Of a stretch of 64,000 nt of DNA, positions 1 through 8,977 are shown in pieces. Each line of letters begins with the position of its first letter. The stretch's first letter is position 1. A program made the position numbers and the translations under genes. The stretch is from Saprospiraceae bacterium (GTDB lineage: Bacteria > Bacteroidota > Bacteroidia > Chitinophagales > Saprospiraceae), in the NCBI GenBank assembly GCA_016715105.1, contig JADKBO010000018.1, forward strand, positions 83,785 through 147,784. Reading direction: 5' to 3'. The notes under the pieces are model-generated. The model was not told the origin of the DNA. It ran no database searches and worked only from the letters and a program-made list of their open reading frames with translations.

Positions 1-294
1 GCCCTCAAAATATTGAGCATAAATGGCATTCATCCTACCAAACATTTCCATATCTGAAAGAAAAATGGTCGTTTTTACCACATTTCCAAAAGAAAATCCT
101 GCTTCCTCCAACACAGCTTTCAAGTTTTCCATTACCTGGGTAGTTTCGGCTTCAATGTTATCCATCATCAAGTTGCCCGTGGATGGATCCAACGCGATTT
201 GGCCAGAAAGGTAAAGAGTATTTCCTGCTAAAATTGCTTGATTATATGGTCCAACTGGAGCTGGAGCATTTATAGTTTTTATGATCTTTTGCAC
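1..294 (-). CDS. RidA/YjgF/YER057c-family enamine/imine deaminase (partial, C-terminus cut by window edge)
   Basis: The minus strand reads about 98 codons without a stop from position 294 to the window edge. The N-terminus gives the RidA signature: NAPAPVGPYNQA near residues 9-20, LYLSGQIALDP near residues 27-37, and then VMENLKAVLEEAG. RidA proteins hydrolyse reactive enamine/imine intermediates such as 2-aminoacrylate released by PLP enzymes, in the cytosol as a trimer. I chose GTG at 294 because an in-frame TAA lies a few codons upstream and no ATG lies between them. About 30 C-terminal residues, including the usual conserved Arg/Glu region, fall outside the window. The family assignment is firm, but the substrate of this paralogue cannot be told. 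Confidence 0.88.
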   Translation of the reverse strand, partial: MQKIIKTINAPAPVGPYNQAILAGNTLYLSGQIALDPSTGNLMMDNIEAETTQVMENLKAVLEEAGFSFGNVVKTTIFLSDMEMFGRMNAIYAQYFEG

Positions 295-468
295 TTCGAT
301 TTCTTTTATTCTATTTTAAAAACTGCAAATCAGTATTCAAGCGCTAAATTAGCACCAATAAACTATATTAAAAAATACTTATTGGTTTACCTCAAGACAT
401 TTATCGCAGGTATTTATTGTTTGATCACAAAGAATTGCTTTCATTTAGAAGAATAAGTTATAAAACTC

Positions 469-1829
469 ATGACAGATTTTCCTGTACAATTTATTGAAAT
501 CATTGAAAACAAACTTCCATCCGATTCAACAGCATTTTTCGAATCAATAGACAATCCAGTTGTTACTTCCATACGCCTTAATTTACAACATTCACAAAAA
601 GTTGATCTAGACTTGACGGATGCAGTGCCTTGGTGTGATCACGGATTTTTTTTAAAGGATCGACCCTCTTTTTCTCTTGATCCTCAATTTCATGGCGGAG
701 CTTATTATGTGCAAGAATCTTCTTCCATGTTTATTGATTATGTGATCAAACAAATCAAAAAAGAAATGAGTGGGCACCTACTCGTTCTCGATTTGTGTGC
801 TGCACCGGGTGGTAAGACAACTTTACTTTTAGACGCACTGATCCTCATGATGTAATTGTTACCAATGAAACCATTCGCGCGCGAGCTCAAATACTCAAGG
901 AAAATGTCCTCAAATGGGGACGCTCAAACTGTGTGGTAACGCACATGGATCCAAACGAATTTAATAAATCAAAAATCTTATACGACATTATTTTGGTAGA
1001 CGCGCCATGCAGTGGAGAAGGTATGTTCAGAAAGGATAAAAATGCAATTGCTGAATGGTCTGTAGAAAATGTGAATTTGTGTGCGTCCCGTCAGCAACGC
1101 ATTTTGCAAGACATTTTGCCCTGTCTCAAACCTGGTGGTTTCCTGATTTATAGTACTTGTACATTCAATGATCAAGAGAATATAGACAATATAACATTGA
1201 TTGGCAATAAATATGCCATGCAACCAATACGCTTTGAGTTACCTGAAAAATGGGGAATTGAAGAAGTGACAAAGTCAGGATTTTATGGGTATCATTTTTA
1301 TCCAAATAAAGTGCGCGGAGAGGGATTGTTCTGCTCTGTCTTGAGAAAAGAACATGGTGAAAATGTCAAAGAAATTTTTCATACCAACCGAAGCAAATTG
1401 CGATCACTAGAAAAAAGTGAAGTTTCTTTAGTTGGTACATTTATGAAAAAGGAATCTTTAGCCAATTTACTGATACATGAAAATGGAGATGTTTACCATT
1501 ATAGCAATGAAACATTAAAAATGATGCACACTCTTGCTAATGATTATAGGTTGGTTTATTCTGGAACCAAATGTGGTAATATCAATAAGAAACTCTTTAT
1601 CCCCGATCATGCTTTGGCATTGTCTGACTTGGTTTCTCCTGAAATACCCAGACTAGAGATGACATTGTCAGAAGCCTTGGATTTTTTAAGACGATCGCTT
1701 ACAAAAGTAGAAAGTGAGGCAAAGTCATGGACTATTGCGTGCTACAACGGTACCCAATTGGGGTGGTTTAAAAATTTAGGAAACAGGATTAATAACTATC
1801 TTCCAACAGAATATAGACTCAGGATGTAA
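469..1829 (+). CDS. RsmF/NOL1-NOP2-Sun family rRNA (cytosine-C5)-methyltransferase, interrupted by a single-base frameshift near 840
   Basis: The two reading frames (469-855 and about 842-1829) join into one protein of about 453 residues if one base is restored near 840; for example, reading CTGGATCC gives a continuous LLLDALDPHDVIVTNE. The N-terminal half carries the SAM-binding motif LDLCAAPGGKTT. The second half carries DAPCSGEGMFRKD with the catalytic PCSG Cys, and YSTCTF with the second conserved Cys. The C-terminal ~120 residues match the RsmF-type PUA-like extension (for example LGWFKNLGNRINNYLP). The family methylates cytosine C5 in 16S rRNA; RsmF modifies C1407 in E. coli. The region between the two ORF fragments reads as conserved methyltransferase sequence in the shifted frame, so the break is probably a sequence error, not decay. 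It converges on the TlpA gene with a 29-nt gap. Confidence 0.87.
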
Positions 1830-1858
1830 GTTTCTATTTTGAAACGGTATGCTTATTA

Positions 1859-2968
1859 TTATAAAGCACTGGTCACGGACTCTTCCAAATTGAACCTTGG
1901 ATCAATAGCTGCAATTTTGCCTTCTCTATCAACCAAAAATGTTTTTGGAATACCAGAAACCCCATACATAGCAGCAGCTTTGGAATCCCATTTGAGTAAA
2001 TCACTCACGTGTCCATTCCACAAAAGATTATCGGTTCTGATTGCTTCAATCCATCTTTCTTTTTGGCGATCAAGGTTCATCTGCACTTGACTATTATCAC
2101 CCAAAGCCTGTCTGGTACGATTATCCAGTCCATCTAATGATACACTAAAAACATCAAATCCTTTACCTTTGTATTTGTTGTAAATTTCTACAACATGAGG
2201 GTTTGCTTTTCTGCATGGGCCACACCAAGATGCCCAGAAGTCCAATAGGACTACTTTACCTTTGTAATCACTCAATTTTTTTATCTTCCCATTTACATCT
2301 GGCAATTGGATGTCAGGCGCAGTCATTCCAACTTGAATAATAGAAGCTGCATCTTTTCTAGATTTGGATTTTTGCAATTCACCAGCTAATAAAACATATT
2401 GATCAGCCCAGTCTTCTTTTGGAAATTTATCTTTTAATTTGCTGGCAGCCAATGTATGAAGGTCTGCAAAGTCATCAACAAAAGTAAACATCTTACTAGT
2501 GATCATAAAAGCAGTCAATGGATCTGGTTCATTCTTTACCATTTCGGTCAACTGTGGTACATCTATCTTTTTCTGCACAAAATCATCCACCACTTTCAGG
2601 AATTTTTCCATTGAAGGTGCACCAGTGATTTTCCAATTCATTTCTCTTATTTTGTTGATATCGGCATCAATCTCAACATTTTTTTCAGTGCCATCAAAAA
2701 CCAAATCAAGTGTCTGTACACCAGCTCTAATTCTATAAAAACCTGGTTTTATACCATTTGGAAAATTAAGATCAAATTTACCTGAACCGTCGGTTTTGCT
2801 GGTTAATAAAATTTCATTGGTATTATCTAGACTGATTTTATCAAAATAAATACTCATATTTTCTGCGTTTTTCAAAACTCCAGAAATGTTTGTACCTGAT
2901 TTTGCGCCGCAAGAACTCAGTATCGAAATTGCAATTGTGAAAAAAGAAAAATAAAATATCTGTTTCAT
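1859..2968 (-). CDS. TlpA-family thiol-disulfide oxidoreductase lipoprotein with DUF4369 domain
   Basis: This is a 369-residue predicted lipoprotein. The signal peptide ends in a lipobox with Cys20 (ISILSSC). Residues ~28-120 form the beta-rich DUF4369 domain found in front of Bacteroidota thioredoxins. A TlpA/AhpC-like thioredoxin fold follows, with the active site WASWCGPCRK near residue 245-254 and a cis-Pro region SGIPKTFLV near the C-terminus. Such proteins reduce or maintain disulfides in the periplasm, for example in cytochrome c maturation or respiration; the partner is unknown here. A CAAATATA sequence on the plus strand at 3030-3037, equal to TATATTTG on the gene's strand, is its likely -7 promoter box, leaving a 5' UTR of about 55 nt. 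Confidence 0.92.
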   Translation of the reverse strand: MKQIFYFSFFTIAISILSSCGAKSGTNISGVLKNAENMSIYFDKISLDNTNEILLTSKTDGSGKFDLNFPNGIKPGFYRIRAGVQTLDLVFDGTEKNVEIDADINKIREMNWKITGAPSMEKFLKVVDDFVQKKIDVPQLTEMVKNEPDPLTAFMITSKMFTFVDDFADLHTLAASKLKDKFPKEDWADQYVLLAGELQKSKSRKDAASIIQVGMTAPDIQLPDVNGKIKKLSDYKGKVVLLDFWASWCGPCRKANPHVVEIYNKYKGKGFDVFSVSLDGLDNRTRQALGDNSQVQMNLDRQKERWIEAIRTDNLLWNGHVSDLLKWDSKAAAMYGVSGIPKTFLVDREGKIAAIDPRFNLEESVTSAL

Positions 2969-3029
2969 TGTAAATTCTGTTTTAGTGCGAAAAAAGCATT
3001 CATCATGTTTTTCTGCTAAATTTTAACTG

Positions 3030-3037
3030 CAAATATA
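3030..3037 (-). promoter_or_regulatory. Bacteroidota -7 promoter box for the TlpA lipoprotein gene
   Basis: The minus strand reads TATATTTG followed by C, an exact match to TAnnTTTG(C). No TTTG -33 box sits at the canonical 19-nt spacing, so only the -7 element is supported. Confidence 0.5.
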
Positions 3038-3194
3038 CAAAAACCCAAATGACAGAAATGGTGTAGCCCATTAAATATGAGTTAAAATTATACTATAAAT
3101 ATGCAGTCTTGAAGCAGCTGTTGGCCAATATCATGATGATTAGACTAGTTTAAATATCTGGAAAGAAGGTCAGCCAACCCGAAATTTAAAATTA

Positions 3195-5263
3195 TCAAAA
3201 GGCAAACCTGAGTTGGACTTTTACTTCTGAGCGCACATTGCCGTCAATTTTTTCATTACCTGAGCTGATAACATCTACATTATCAAAAACGGTATGTGCA
3301 TACTTTGCTTCCAAGGTCAAGCGCCTGCTCAGCTTTTGCTTATAAATTAGATACATTCGCTTCCCTCTATTTTGAAAAAAAGGAATGCTGTATTCATACA
3401 ACAAATCATTTTCAAACATATAAATACGAGTATCAAAATTTGCAGCATCAAAAATGGCATACCTTGCTATGATATCAAATGACTTACCCATTGGTTTATA
3501 ACTAAGATCTGCAAACATTAAAACACCATTGGATTTTATGCCATCTGACTGCGAAAATGAAAATTCCGTCCTTGCCTTAACGTCTATGTCTTTATTGATT
3601 TTCTGACTAAAATGCACTCTAAATTTTTGGACGATGAAATCTGTGAGTGGATCAATTTTTTCAACATTTAGAGAAGAATTTCTTTGTTTTTGCTCATATC
3701 GATACAAGATGTAGGCATTAAACTTTCTTTTCTTGTTGTATTCCAAACGCAAAAAATACTCTTTGCCACTACTTGGTGCATCAATACGATACCGCAACCA
3801 TTCGTGTTTCCATAAGTCGTGATAAGCACTAAGTTTCCATTCATTATTGGGCCTGAACTCAGCACCAACATAATATCCCTTTTCATCAATGGGTAGGAAC
3901 CTTCTGCAAAAGCATTCGCTTCCAAAACTTGATAATCTTTATCAAAATCTCTGTAAGAAACAGCAAAATCTACTCTTTTATCCAAGGCAACCAAAACATT
4001 ATGCGTCATTGCCCTACCCCCATTGTCACTTTGAGCCACCTCACCGAACAAGTTGATGTTTTTAAATCGGTAATCGTAGTCAACAGAAATATTCATCAAG
4101 TCTTTGCCAGAAAAATAAAAATTCCGATAAGGAGCTTCGGGTCTTTTCAAAGGCGAACTAAAGTTGTATTGTAAGTAATTAACTCCGATATTTAGATTTT
4201 TGTAGTTTAAATCTAAGACAGCACCAATATTTTGTTGCGTTATGGATCCTTTATTGGCAATTTCGGAAGCAGTCCTATGCAAACCTCCCTGTAGCAAGGA
4301 ACTAAAAAATTCTTCTGGTTCATTTTCAATGGTGTCTAATGCCAGTGATCCATCGATTTTTTTCTGCGAATATGCAAGGGTCAAAGAAGCCCAATCAGCT
4401 AATCGCAAAGAAGTTGCCAAACCTCTGAAGTATAAATTTTCATTCACAGAACTGTACTGTCTGAGGTGATTTCTATTTTTCTTGAATGAGGTCACAAATG
4501 CGCTTTTGCCAAATCCAAATCCATTATGCAGAATCAACCCTTGTCCCATGCTCATGGTGTAATCACCCAGTGCCACTTGTTCAACCCAATGATTAACTTT
4601 TTCTGCATAGAGGTATCCGGAATAAAAGTCAAAACCATTTTTATTTCCTTGTTTAAAAAAAGCTTCACCTGGATCCTTCTCCATAGTAAATCCAGCCTTG
4701 AGCCTTCTACCCGCATCAAAACGATATCTGGCGTAAAGATAATTTGGATCACCGGCATACTTTGTTTCATTATTGGCATTTGAAATATACCCGGCCTTGT
4801 CTTGAAGGGTACGTTTGTACTTCAAAAAAACCTGAGATCTACCAGCGGCCAGTAAATCCTTGATATTGATATTCTCAGATGCATTTCCTACCGTTGTAAA
4901 AGGCAAAAGCATTTTCACCTTAGTCATATCCAAACCCTCAATTGTTTGCAATTCTTCCAAAGAGATAAAGTCGCCATACTCTGTTCTGTGGTCAATGATT
5001 GCTTGGATTTCAACAGGATTTAAGAAAAAGAGCTCCATGAATCGAGAAGCGGTTGCTGTATTAATATTCAATGGATTACTCTGGAAATCATACAATCGCT
5101 CAAAGGCTGTGTTGTTGTCAAAGTCTTCGATTTCATTGTTCTCAAGATAAAATTCCAAAATTCTTTCTACAATGGTGCTGACCGAATCTGACTGCGCAGA
5201 AAGAGAAAACATAGCCCATGGACTTAAAAATAAAAAAAGCAAAAAGGAATTTTTCTTCGACAT
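3195..5263 (-). CDS. Helix-hairpin-helix (ComEA-like) domain outer-membrane protein, interrupted by a single-base frameshift at 3891-3893
   Basis: Two overlapping frames join into a protein of about 689 residues if one C is added to the CCC run (GGG on the plus strand at 3891-3893). The joined stretch then reads IDEKGYYVGAEFRPNNEWKL, continuous with the downstream frame. Residues 1-23 are a signal peptide. Residues ~55-115 form tandem helix-hairpin-helix motifs (LNINTATASRFMELF, then EYGDFISLEELQTIEGL), as in the ComEA/HhH superfamily. The remaining ~570 residues alternate polar and aromatic residues like a porin-type beta-barrel and end in LRFAF, with a terminal Phe typical of BAM substrates. 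The function is unknown: the HhH part resembles DNA-binding modules, but HhH here may mediate other contacts. It is divergent from the MATE gene. Confidence 0.8.
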
Positions 5264-5404
5264 ATCAGCCTAGTTTCAAGACATAAATCGAAAGTCTAAA
5301 AAACTATCTGCAAATTGAAATTTTATCCAACATATTTACATTAAAGTGATATAAATTACTTAAAATTAATATTTGATATCACTGGTATCACAATTCTTTG
5401 TGTT

Positions 5405-5412
5405 TATATTTG
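5405..5412 (+). promoter_or_regulatory. -7 promoter box for the MATE transporter
   Basis: TATATTTG ends 6 nt before the ATG at 5419. With a TSS about 5-8 nt after the box, the transcript would begin at or next to the start codon, so the mRNA may be leaderless. Confidence 0.45.
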
Positions 5413-5418
5413 TAGTCT

Positions 5419-6756
5419 ATGAGCATCAAAACATCCTTTGGTCACATTTTTAGGATATCACTTCCCATCATGATTGGAAGTGCTGCGCAAAATGCCATAG
5501 TACTTTGTGATAACATATTTCTCTATCATTACAACTCCATAGATTTTGCTGCAATTGGCCTTATTGGAGCATTTTATCTCATTGTGATTGCCATTGGTTA
5601 CGGCTTTTCTAGAGGTGGGCAAATACTCATTGCTCGTAAATTTGGAGAAAAACAGTATTATAAAATAGGTTCGTATTTTCAGAGTTTGATTTTCTATGAG
5701 TTATTCATGGCTCTTGTCATCTTTCTCCTGATCCATTTTTTTTCTGTTCCCTTCTTTTCAATGTTGATCAATGATCCCGAGATATTGAAATTATGTATTT
5801 CCTACATAACCCTCAGGAGTTACGGTCTTTTTTTCAGCTTTGTAGGAGTGTCAATAATTGCAATGTATACTGGAATTGCGAAGACAAAATTTATCGTCAT
5901 TGATACAGCAATTCTTACCATAAGCAATGTGGTGCTCAATTATGTTTTAATATATGGCCATTTGGGATTTGAGCCTATGGGAATTAAAGGGGCAGCGATT
6001 GCAAGCACTTTGTCTGAAGTCATTGCTTTTATCGCTTTTATTTTATACATGATTTATGACAAAAGCAACCGCAAATTTCATTTGTTGAGTTTGAATAAGT
6101 TGGAATTTAGTTTGTTTAAGGATTGTTTTAGTATTTCCTTTCCAATTGTAGCACAGTCGTTTCTTGGGCTAGGTGCATACTTTTTATTTTTTACGTGGAT
6201 AGAAAACAACAGTGCTTCTGATCTTCAAATATCCAATTTGATCCGGAATGTTTACCTTATACTTTCCATTCCAACATGGGGCTTTTCGACAGGTATCAAT
6301 ACCATGGTATCATTGTTCATAGGTGGCCAAAAAAGGCAGGCAGTTATTCCTATCACCAACAAAACAAACATGCTTAATGTAGCAGCTACATTGATCATTG
6401 CTTTGCCCATTTTGATTTTCCCACAAATCTTTTTATACCCCTTGTATGGGGGTTCTAATGACGGTTTGATAGAAATGTCTAAAGGTTTGCTTTTGATGCT
6501 CAACCTGATTCTATTGTTTTTTGGCGTTGGATCAATTTATTTAAATGGCATCATCGGGACAGGTCATACCAAAACGGCATTAATCATACAAGCCTTGGGC
6601 ACTTTGCTGTATTTGATTTATGAATATATTGTTTTGAAGGTGTACAAACTCAACTTGTATTGGGCTTGGTCTGGTGAATTTGTTTATTGGGGATTTATTT
6701 TAATCATGTCAGTTATTTATCTCAAATCACGCAAATGGCATTTTAGAAAATTCTAG
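5419..6756 (+). CDS. MATE family multidrug/toxin efflux transporter
   Basis: This 445-residue integral membrane protein has about 12 predicted transmembrane segments arranged as two similar halves. The first half opens with FRISLPIMIGSAAQNAIVLCDNIFL, trimmed here to its features: a conserved Pro in TM1 and an Asn/Asp pair following it. The second half opens near residue 235 with FSISFPIVAQSFLGLG. MATE proteins export organic cations or drugs using Na+ or H+ gradients across the inner membrane. The ATG at 5419 follows a TATATTTG box by only 6 nt. The substrate cannot be inferred. The gene stands alone, divergent from the HhH protein and ~100 nt ahead of the M48 protease. Confidence 0.9.
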   Translation: MSIKTSFGHIFRISLPIMIGSAAQNAIVLCDNIFLYHYNSIDFAAIGLIGAFYLIVIAIGYGFSRGGQILIARKFGEKQYYKIGSYFQSLIFYELFMALVIFLLIHFFSVPFFSMLINDPEILKLCISYITLRSYGLFFSFVGVSIIAMYTGIAKTKFIVIDTAILTISNVVLNYVLIYGHLGFEPMGIKGAAIASTLSEVIAFIAFILYMIYDKSNRKFHLLSLNKLEFSLFKDCFSISFPIVAQSFLGLGAYFLFFTWIENNSASDLQISNLIRNVYLILSIPTWGFSTGINTMVSLFIGGQKRQAVIPITNKTNMLNVAATLIIALPILIFPQIFLYPLYGGSNDGLIEMSKGLLLMLNLILLFFGVGSIYLNGIIGTGHTKTALIIQALGTLLYLIYEYIVLKVYKLNLYWAWSGEFVYWGFILIMSVIYLKSRKWHFRKF

Positions 6757-6857
6757 AGCTATCAATAATTTTGCCTTAAAAAAAAATTCGCTTAAAACTA
6801 ATTATACATTACATTCGTTGCAAGTTGTATTATGTCTTTTATCACTAATTTTTAACA

Positions 6858-8318
6858 ATGAATAAGCTGAATTACCTTTTAATCTTTGCTTTATTTGCAA
6901 CCTCATGTGCCAGAAATCCCGTAACTGGAAAAAGGGAATTGACGGTTATTTCTGAAGCGCAAGAAAAGCAAATTGGTTTAGAAAGTGACCCCCAAATTAA
7001 AGCTGAATATGGAGTATATGAAGATGCTGGCTTGCAGTCCTTTATCACTAAAAAAGGGAATGAAATGGCTGCCATTTCTCACAGACCAGCGCTTGGGTAT
7101 GAATTTAAAATCGTAGACTCACCTGTTGTCAATGCATTTGCAGTGCCTGGAGGATACATCTACTTTACCAGAGGTATCATGGCCCATTTCAATAATGAGG
7201 CAGAATTTGCTGGAGTTTTGGGGCATGAAATTGGTCACATCACTGCCAAACACGCCAATGAAATGCAAAGGAAACAGCTTTTTACTCAACTTTTATTAAT
7301 AGGTGGAATGATTGCTTCTGAGCAGTTTAGACAATATGCAGATCTAGCAAGTAATGCAGCAAGTGTGCTTTTGTTGAAATACTCCAGAGATAATGAGTCT
7401 CAATCTGATAAACTTGGAGTAGAATATTCAACAGAAATTGGCTATAATTCACACTACATGGCTGGTTTTTTCCATACGTTGCAACGTTTGAGTGGACAAT
7501 CTGGCGCCGTCCCGACCTTTATGTCAACTCACCCAGATCCAGGTAATCGATTCGTAGAAGTAAATAAATACACAGATGTCATACAAGCAGCCAAAAATTT
7601 GGACGATGCCAAATTGATGGAGAATAGAGACACATATTTAAAAATGATTGATGGTATTGTTTTTGGAGAAGACCCTCGTCAAGGATTTTTCGAAAATAAT
7701 GTTTTTTATCATCCAGATCTCAAATTTTATTTCAATGTTCCAAATGGTTGGATGACTGTCAATACTCCCTCAAAAGTCCAAATGGCTCCCGAAGCGAATG
7801 ATGCAATCCTAACTATGGAGCTGGAAGCAGGCACGGATTTAAATGCTGCAGGTAAAGCATTGGTGGAACGAAATGGTCTTAGCGTAGTAGAATCAACCAA
7901 TACCACCGTAAATGGACTACCTGCATTAGCTATTTTGGGAGATGTGATCCCTCAAGATCAAAACGGACAACAAGGTGAAGCGATCAGAGCAATGGTGTAT
8001 CTTATCAATTACAATGGTGCTATTTATAATTTGTCAGGACTGAGTTATAAGAAGACCTTCAACAACTATTACAATACCTTTCAAAATTCTATGAAGAGTT
8101 TCAATGTGTTGAAAGACCAGGCTAAGATCAATAAATTACCTTCGAGGGTAAAGATCGTTTCCGCAAAAAGAGACTATACTTTGCAAGAAGGACTTAAAGA
8201 TTATGGAATGCCTCAAGCTCGATTTAATGAGCTTTCTATACTCAATGGCATGGAACTTACTGATAAATTGAAGACAGGTATGCTCTTTAAAGTAATTGAA
8301 GAAAGAAGAAATAAATAA
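6858..8318 (+). CDS. M48 family zinc metalloprotease lipoprotein (BepA-like)
   Basis: This is a 486-residue lipoprotein with lipobox Cys17 (LFATSC). The Zn-binding HEIGH is at residues 123-127 (VLGHEIGHITAKH). The third ligand is probably Glu180 in RDNESQSD, where the usual family form is R-x-x-E-x-x-A-D. After the peptidase domain (to ~residue 270) come about 130 residues of mixed alpha/beta fold. The C-terminal segment (ADxxL-like, YTLQEGLKDYGMP then LSILNGM) looks LysM-like, as in several Bacteroidota M48 proteins. Homologues such as BepA/YfgC degrade misfolded outer-membrane proteins in the periplasm. The spacer downstream holds a 15-bp perfect inverted repeat. Confidence 0.92.
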   Translation: MNKLNYLLIFALFATSCARNPVTGKRELTVISEAQEKQIGLESDPQIKAEYGVYEDAGLQSFITKKGNEMAAISHRPALGYEFKIVDSPVVNAFAVPGGYIYFTRGIMAHFNNEAEFAGVLGHEIGHITAKHANEMQRKQLFTQLLLIGGMIASEQFRQYADLASNAASVLLLKYSRDNESQSDKLGVEYSTEIGYNSHYMAGFFHTLQRLSGQSGAVPTFMSTHPDPGNRFVEVNKYTDVIQAAKNLDDAKLMENRDTYLKMIDGIVFGEDPRQGFFENNVFYHPDLKFYFNVPNGWMTVNTPSKVQMAPEANDAILTMELEAGTDLNAAGKALVERNGLSVVESTNTTVNGLPALAILGDVIPQDQNGQQGEAIRAMVYLINYNGAIYNLSGLSYKKTFNNYYNTFQNSMKSFNVLKDQAKINKLPSRVKIVSAKRDYTLQEGLKDYGMPQARFNELSILNGMELTDKLKTGMLFKVIEERRNK

Positions 8319-8357
8319 TTTAGAGGATAATTATTTGAGAGTCATATAATTATGGAG

Positions 8358-8402
8358 ATAGACAAGATTTTTTTATAATTTTCGTTGAAAAATCTTGTCT
8401 AT
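8358..8402. repeat. 15-bp perfect inverted repeat (possible terminator) overlapping the tRNA-Gly promoter
   Basis: ATAGACAAGATTTTT (8358-8372) and AAAAATCTTGTCTAT (8388-8402) are perfect inverse complements separated by 15 nt. The position after the M48 stop suits a terminator, but there is no external U-run. The right arm contains the TTG that serves as -33 element for tRNA-Gly. Confidence 0.6.
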
Positions 8403-8426
8403 ACCAAAATCATTGTTCTATATTTG
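8395..8426 (+). promoter_or_regulatory. tRNA-Gly promoter (TTG ... TATATTTG)
   Basis: A TTG at 8395-8397 is followed after 21 nt by TATATTTG at 8419-8426 and then C, matching the Bacteroidota TTTG-N19-TAnnTTTG pattern. The tRNA begins 34 nt after the box. Confidence 0.6.
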
Positions 8427-8460
8427 CATCGCTTTTCGAAGCATATGTTCTTTTTATAAC

Positions 8461-8533
8461 GCGGAAGTAGCTCAGTTGGTAGAGCACAACCTTGCCAAGG
8501 TTGGGGTCGCGAGTTCGAATCTCGTCTTTCGCT
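8461..8533 (+). tRNA. tRNA-Gly (anticodon GCC)
   Basis: This is a 73-nt cloverleaf. The acceptor GCGGAAG pairs with CTTTCGC (one G-U) and the discriminator base is T. The D-arm reads GCTCAGTTGGTAGAGC, the anticodon stem CAACC/GGTTG holds loop TTGCCAA with GCC, and the T-loop is GTTCGAATC. CCA is not encoded. Confidence 0.97.
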
Positions 8534-8544
8534 CTCAATCAAGA

Positions 8545-8613
8545 GGGCGTGTATCAAAACGATGATGTAAAGAAATTTTAGAATTTTATTACATTGATAC
8601 ACTCCCTTTTTTT
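8545..8613 (+). terminator. Hairpin plus T-run between tRNA-Gly and tRNA-Leu
   Basis: GTGTATCAA (8549-8557) pairs with TTGATACAC (8594-8602), extended by GGG/CCC on the outside across one mismatch and by TGTAA/TTACA inside. Seven Ts follow (8607-8613). It can act as an intrinsic terminator for tRNA-Gly, but it ends only 6 nt before tRNA-Leu. Confidence 0.65.
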
Positions 8614-8619
8614 GTCTGC

Positions 8620-8702
8620 GCCCGGATGGTGGAATCGGTAGACACGCAGGACTTAAAATCCTGTGGCCATTGGCTGTGCGGGTTCAAGTCCCGCTCCGGG
8701 TA
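8620..8702 (+). tRNA. tRNA-Leu (anticodon TAA)
   Basis: This is an 83-nt type II tRNA with a long variable arm (TGGCCATTGGCTGTG region). The acceptor GCCCGGA pairs with TCCGGGT (terminal G-U) and the discriminator base is A. The anticodon stem CAGGA/TCCTG holds TAA, and the T-loop is GGTTCAAGTCC. CCA is not encoded. Confidence 0.96.
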
Positions 8703-8936
8703 CTTTTCTTAAATTGCAATTTTTATTTTTTTCCTTTCCTTTAGGTGCGCGACAAGCTTTCTGCTTAAGAGCATTCTGACCTATTTTTTATTTCCGTTTT
8801 TTTTTTACATTAATTTGCCAAGTTAAATTGGTAAATAGTTAATCAGATTTTGTCCTATGGTCAATGTTAAATACAATCTAAACCTGCATTTCTTTGACTC
8901 ATTCTGGTAAATCGTGTCATAAATTCAATAGCCGCT

Positions 8937-8944
8937 TATCTTTG
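8937..8944 (+). promoter_or_regulatory. -7 promoter box upstream of prmC
   Basis: TATCTTTG followed by C matches TAnnTTTG(C) and lies 33 nt before the ATG at 8978. No clear -33 box is visible. Its position supports the ATG at 8978 as the true start. Confidence 0.5.
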
Positions 8945-8977
8945 CTCTTTTAAAAAGTAATCGTCAAATCAAATAGC

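Noticed and set aside
8399..8602. A 67-codon minus-strand ORF over the tRNA region
   Set aside because: It runs antisense through tRNA-Gly and its hairpin; no homology or start signals. An artefact of the tRNA sequence.
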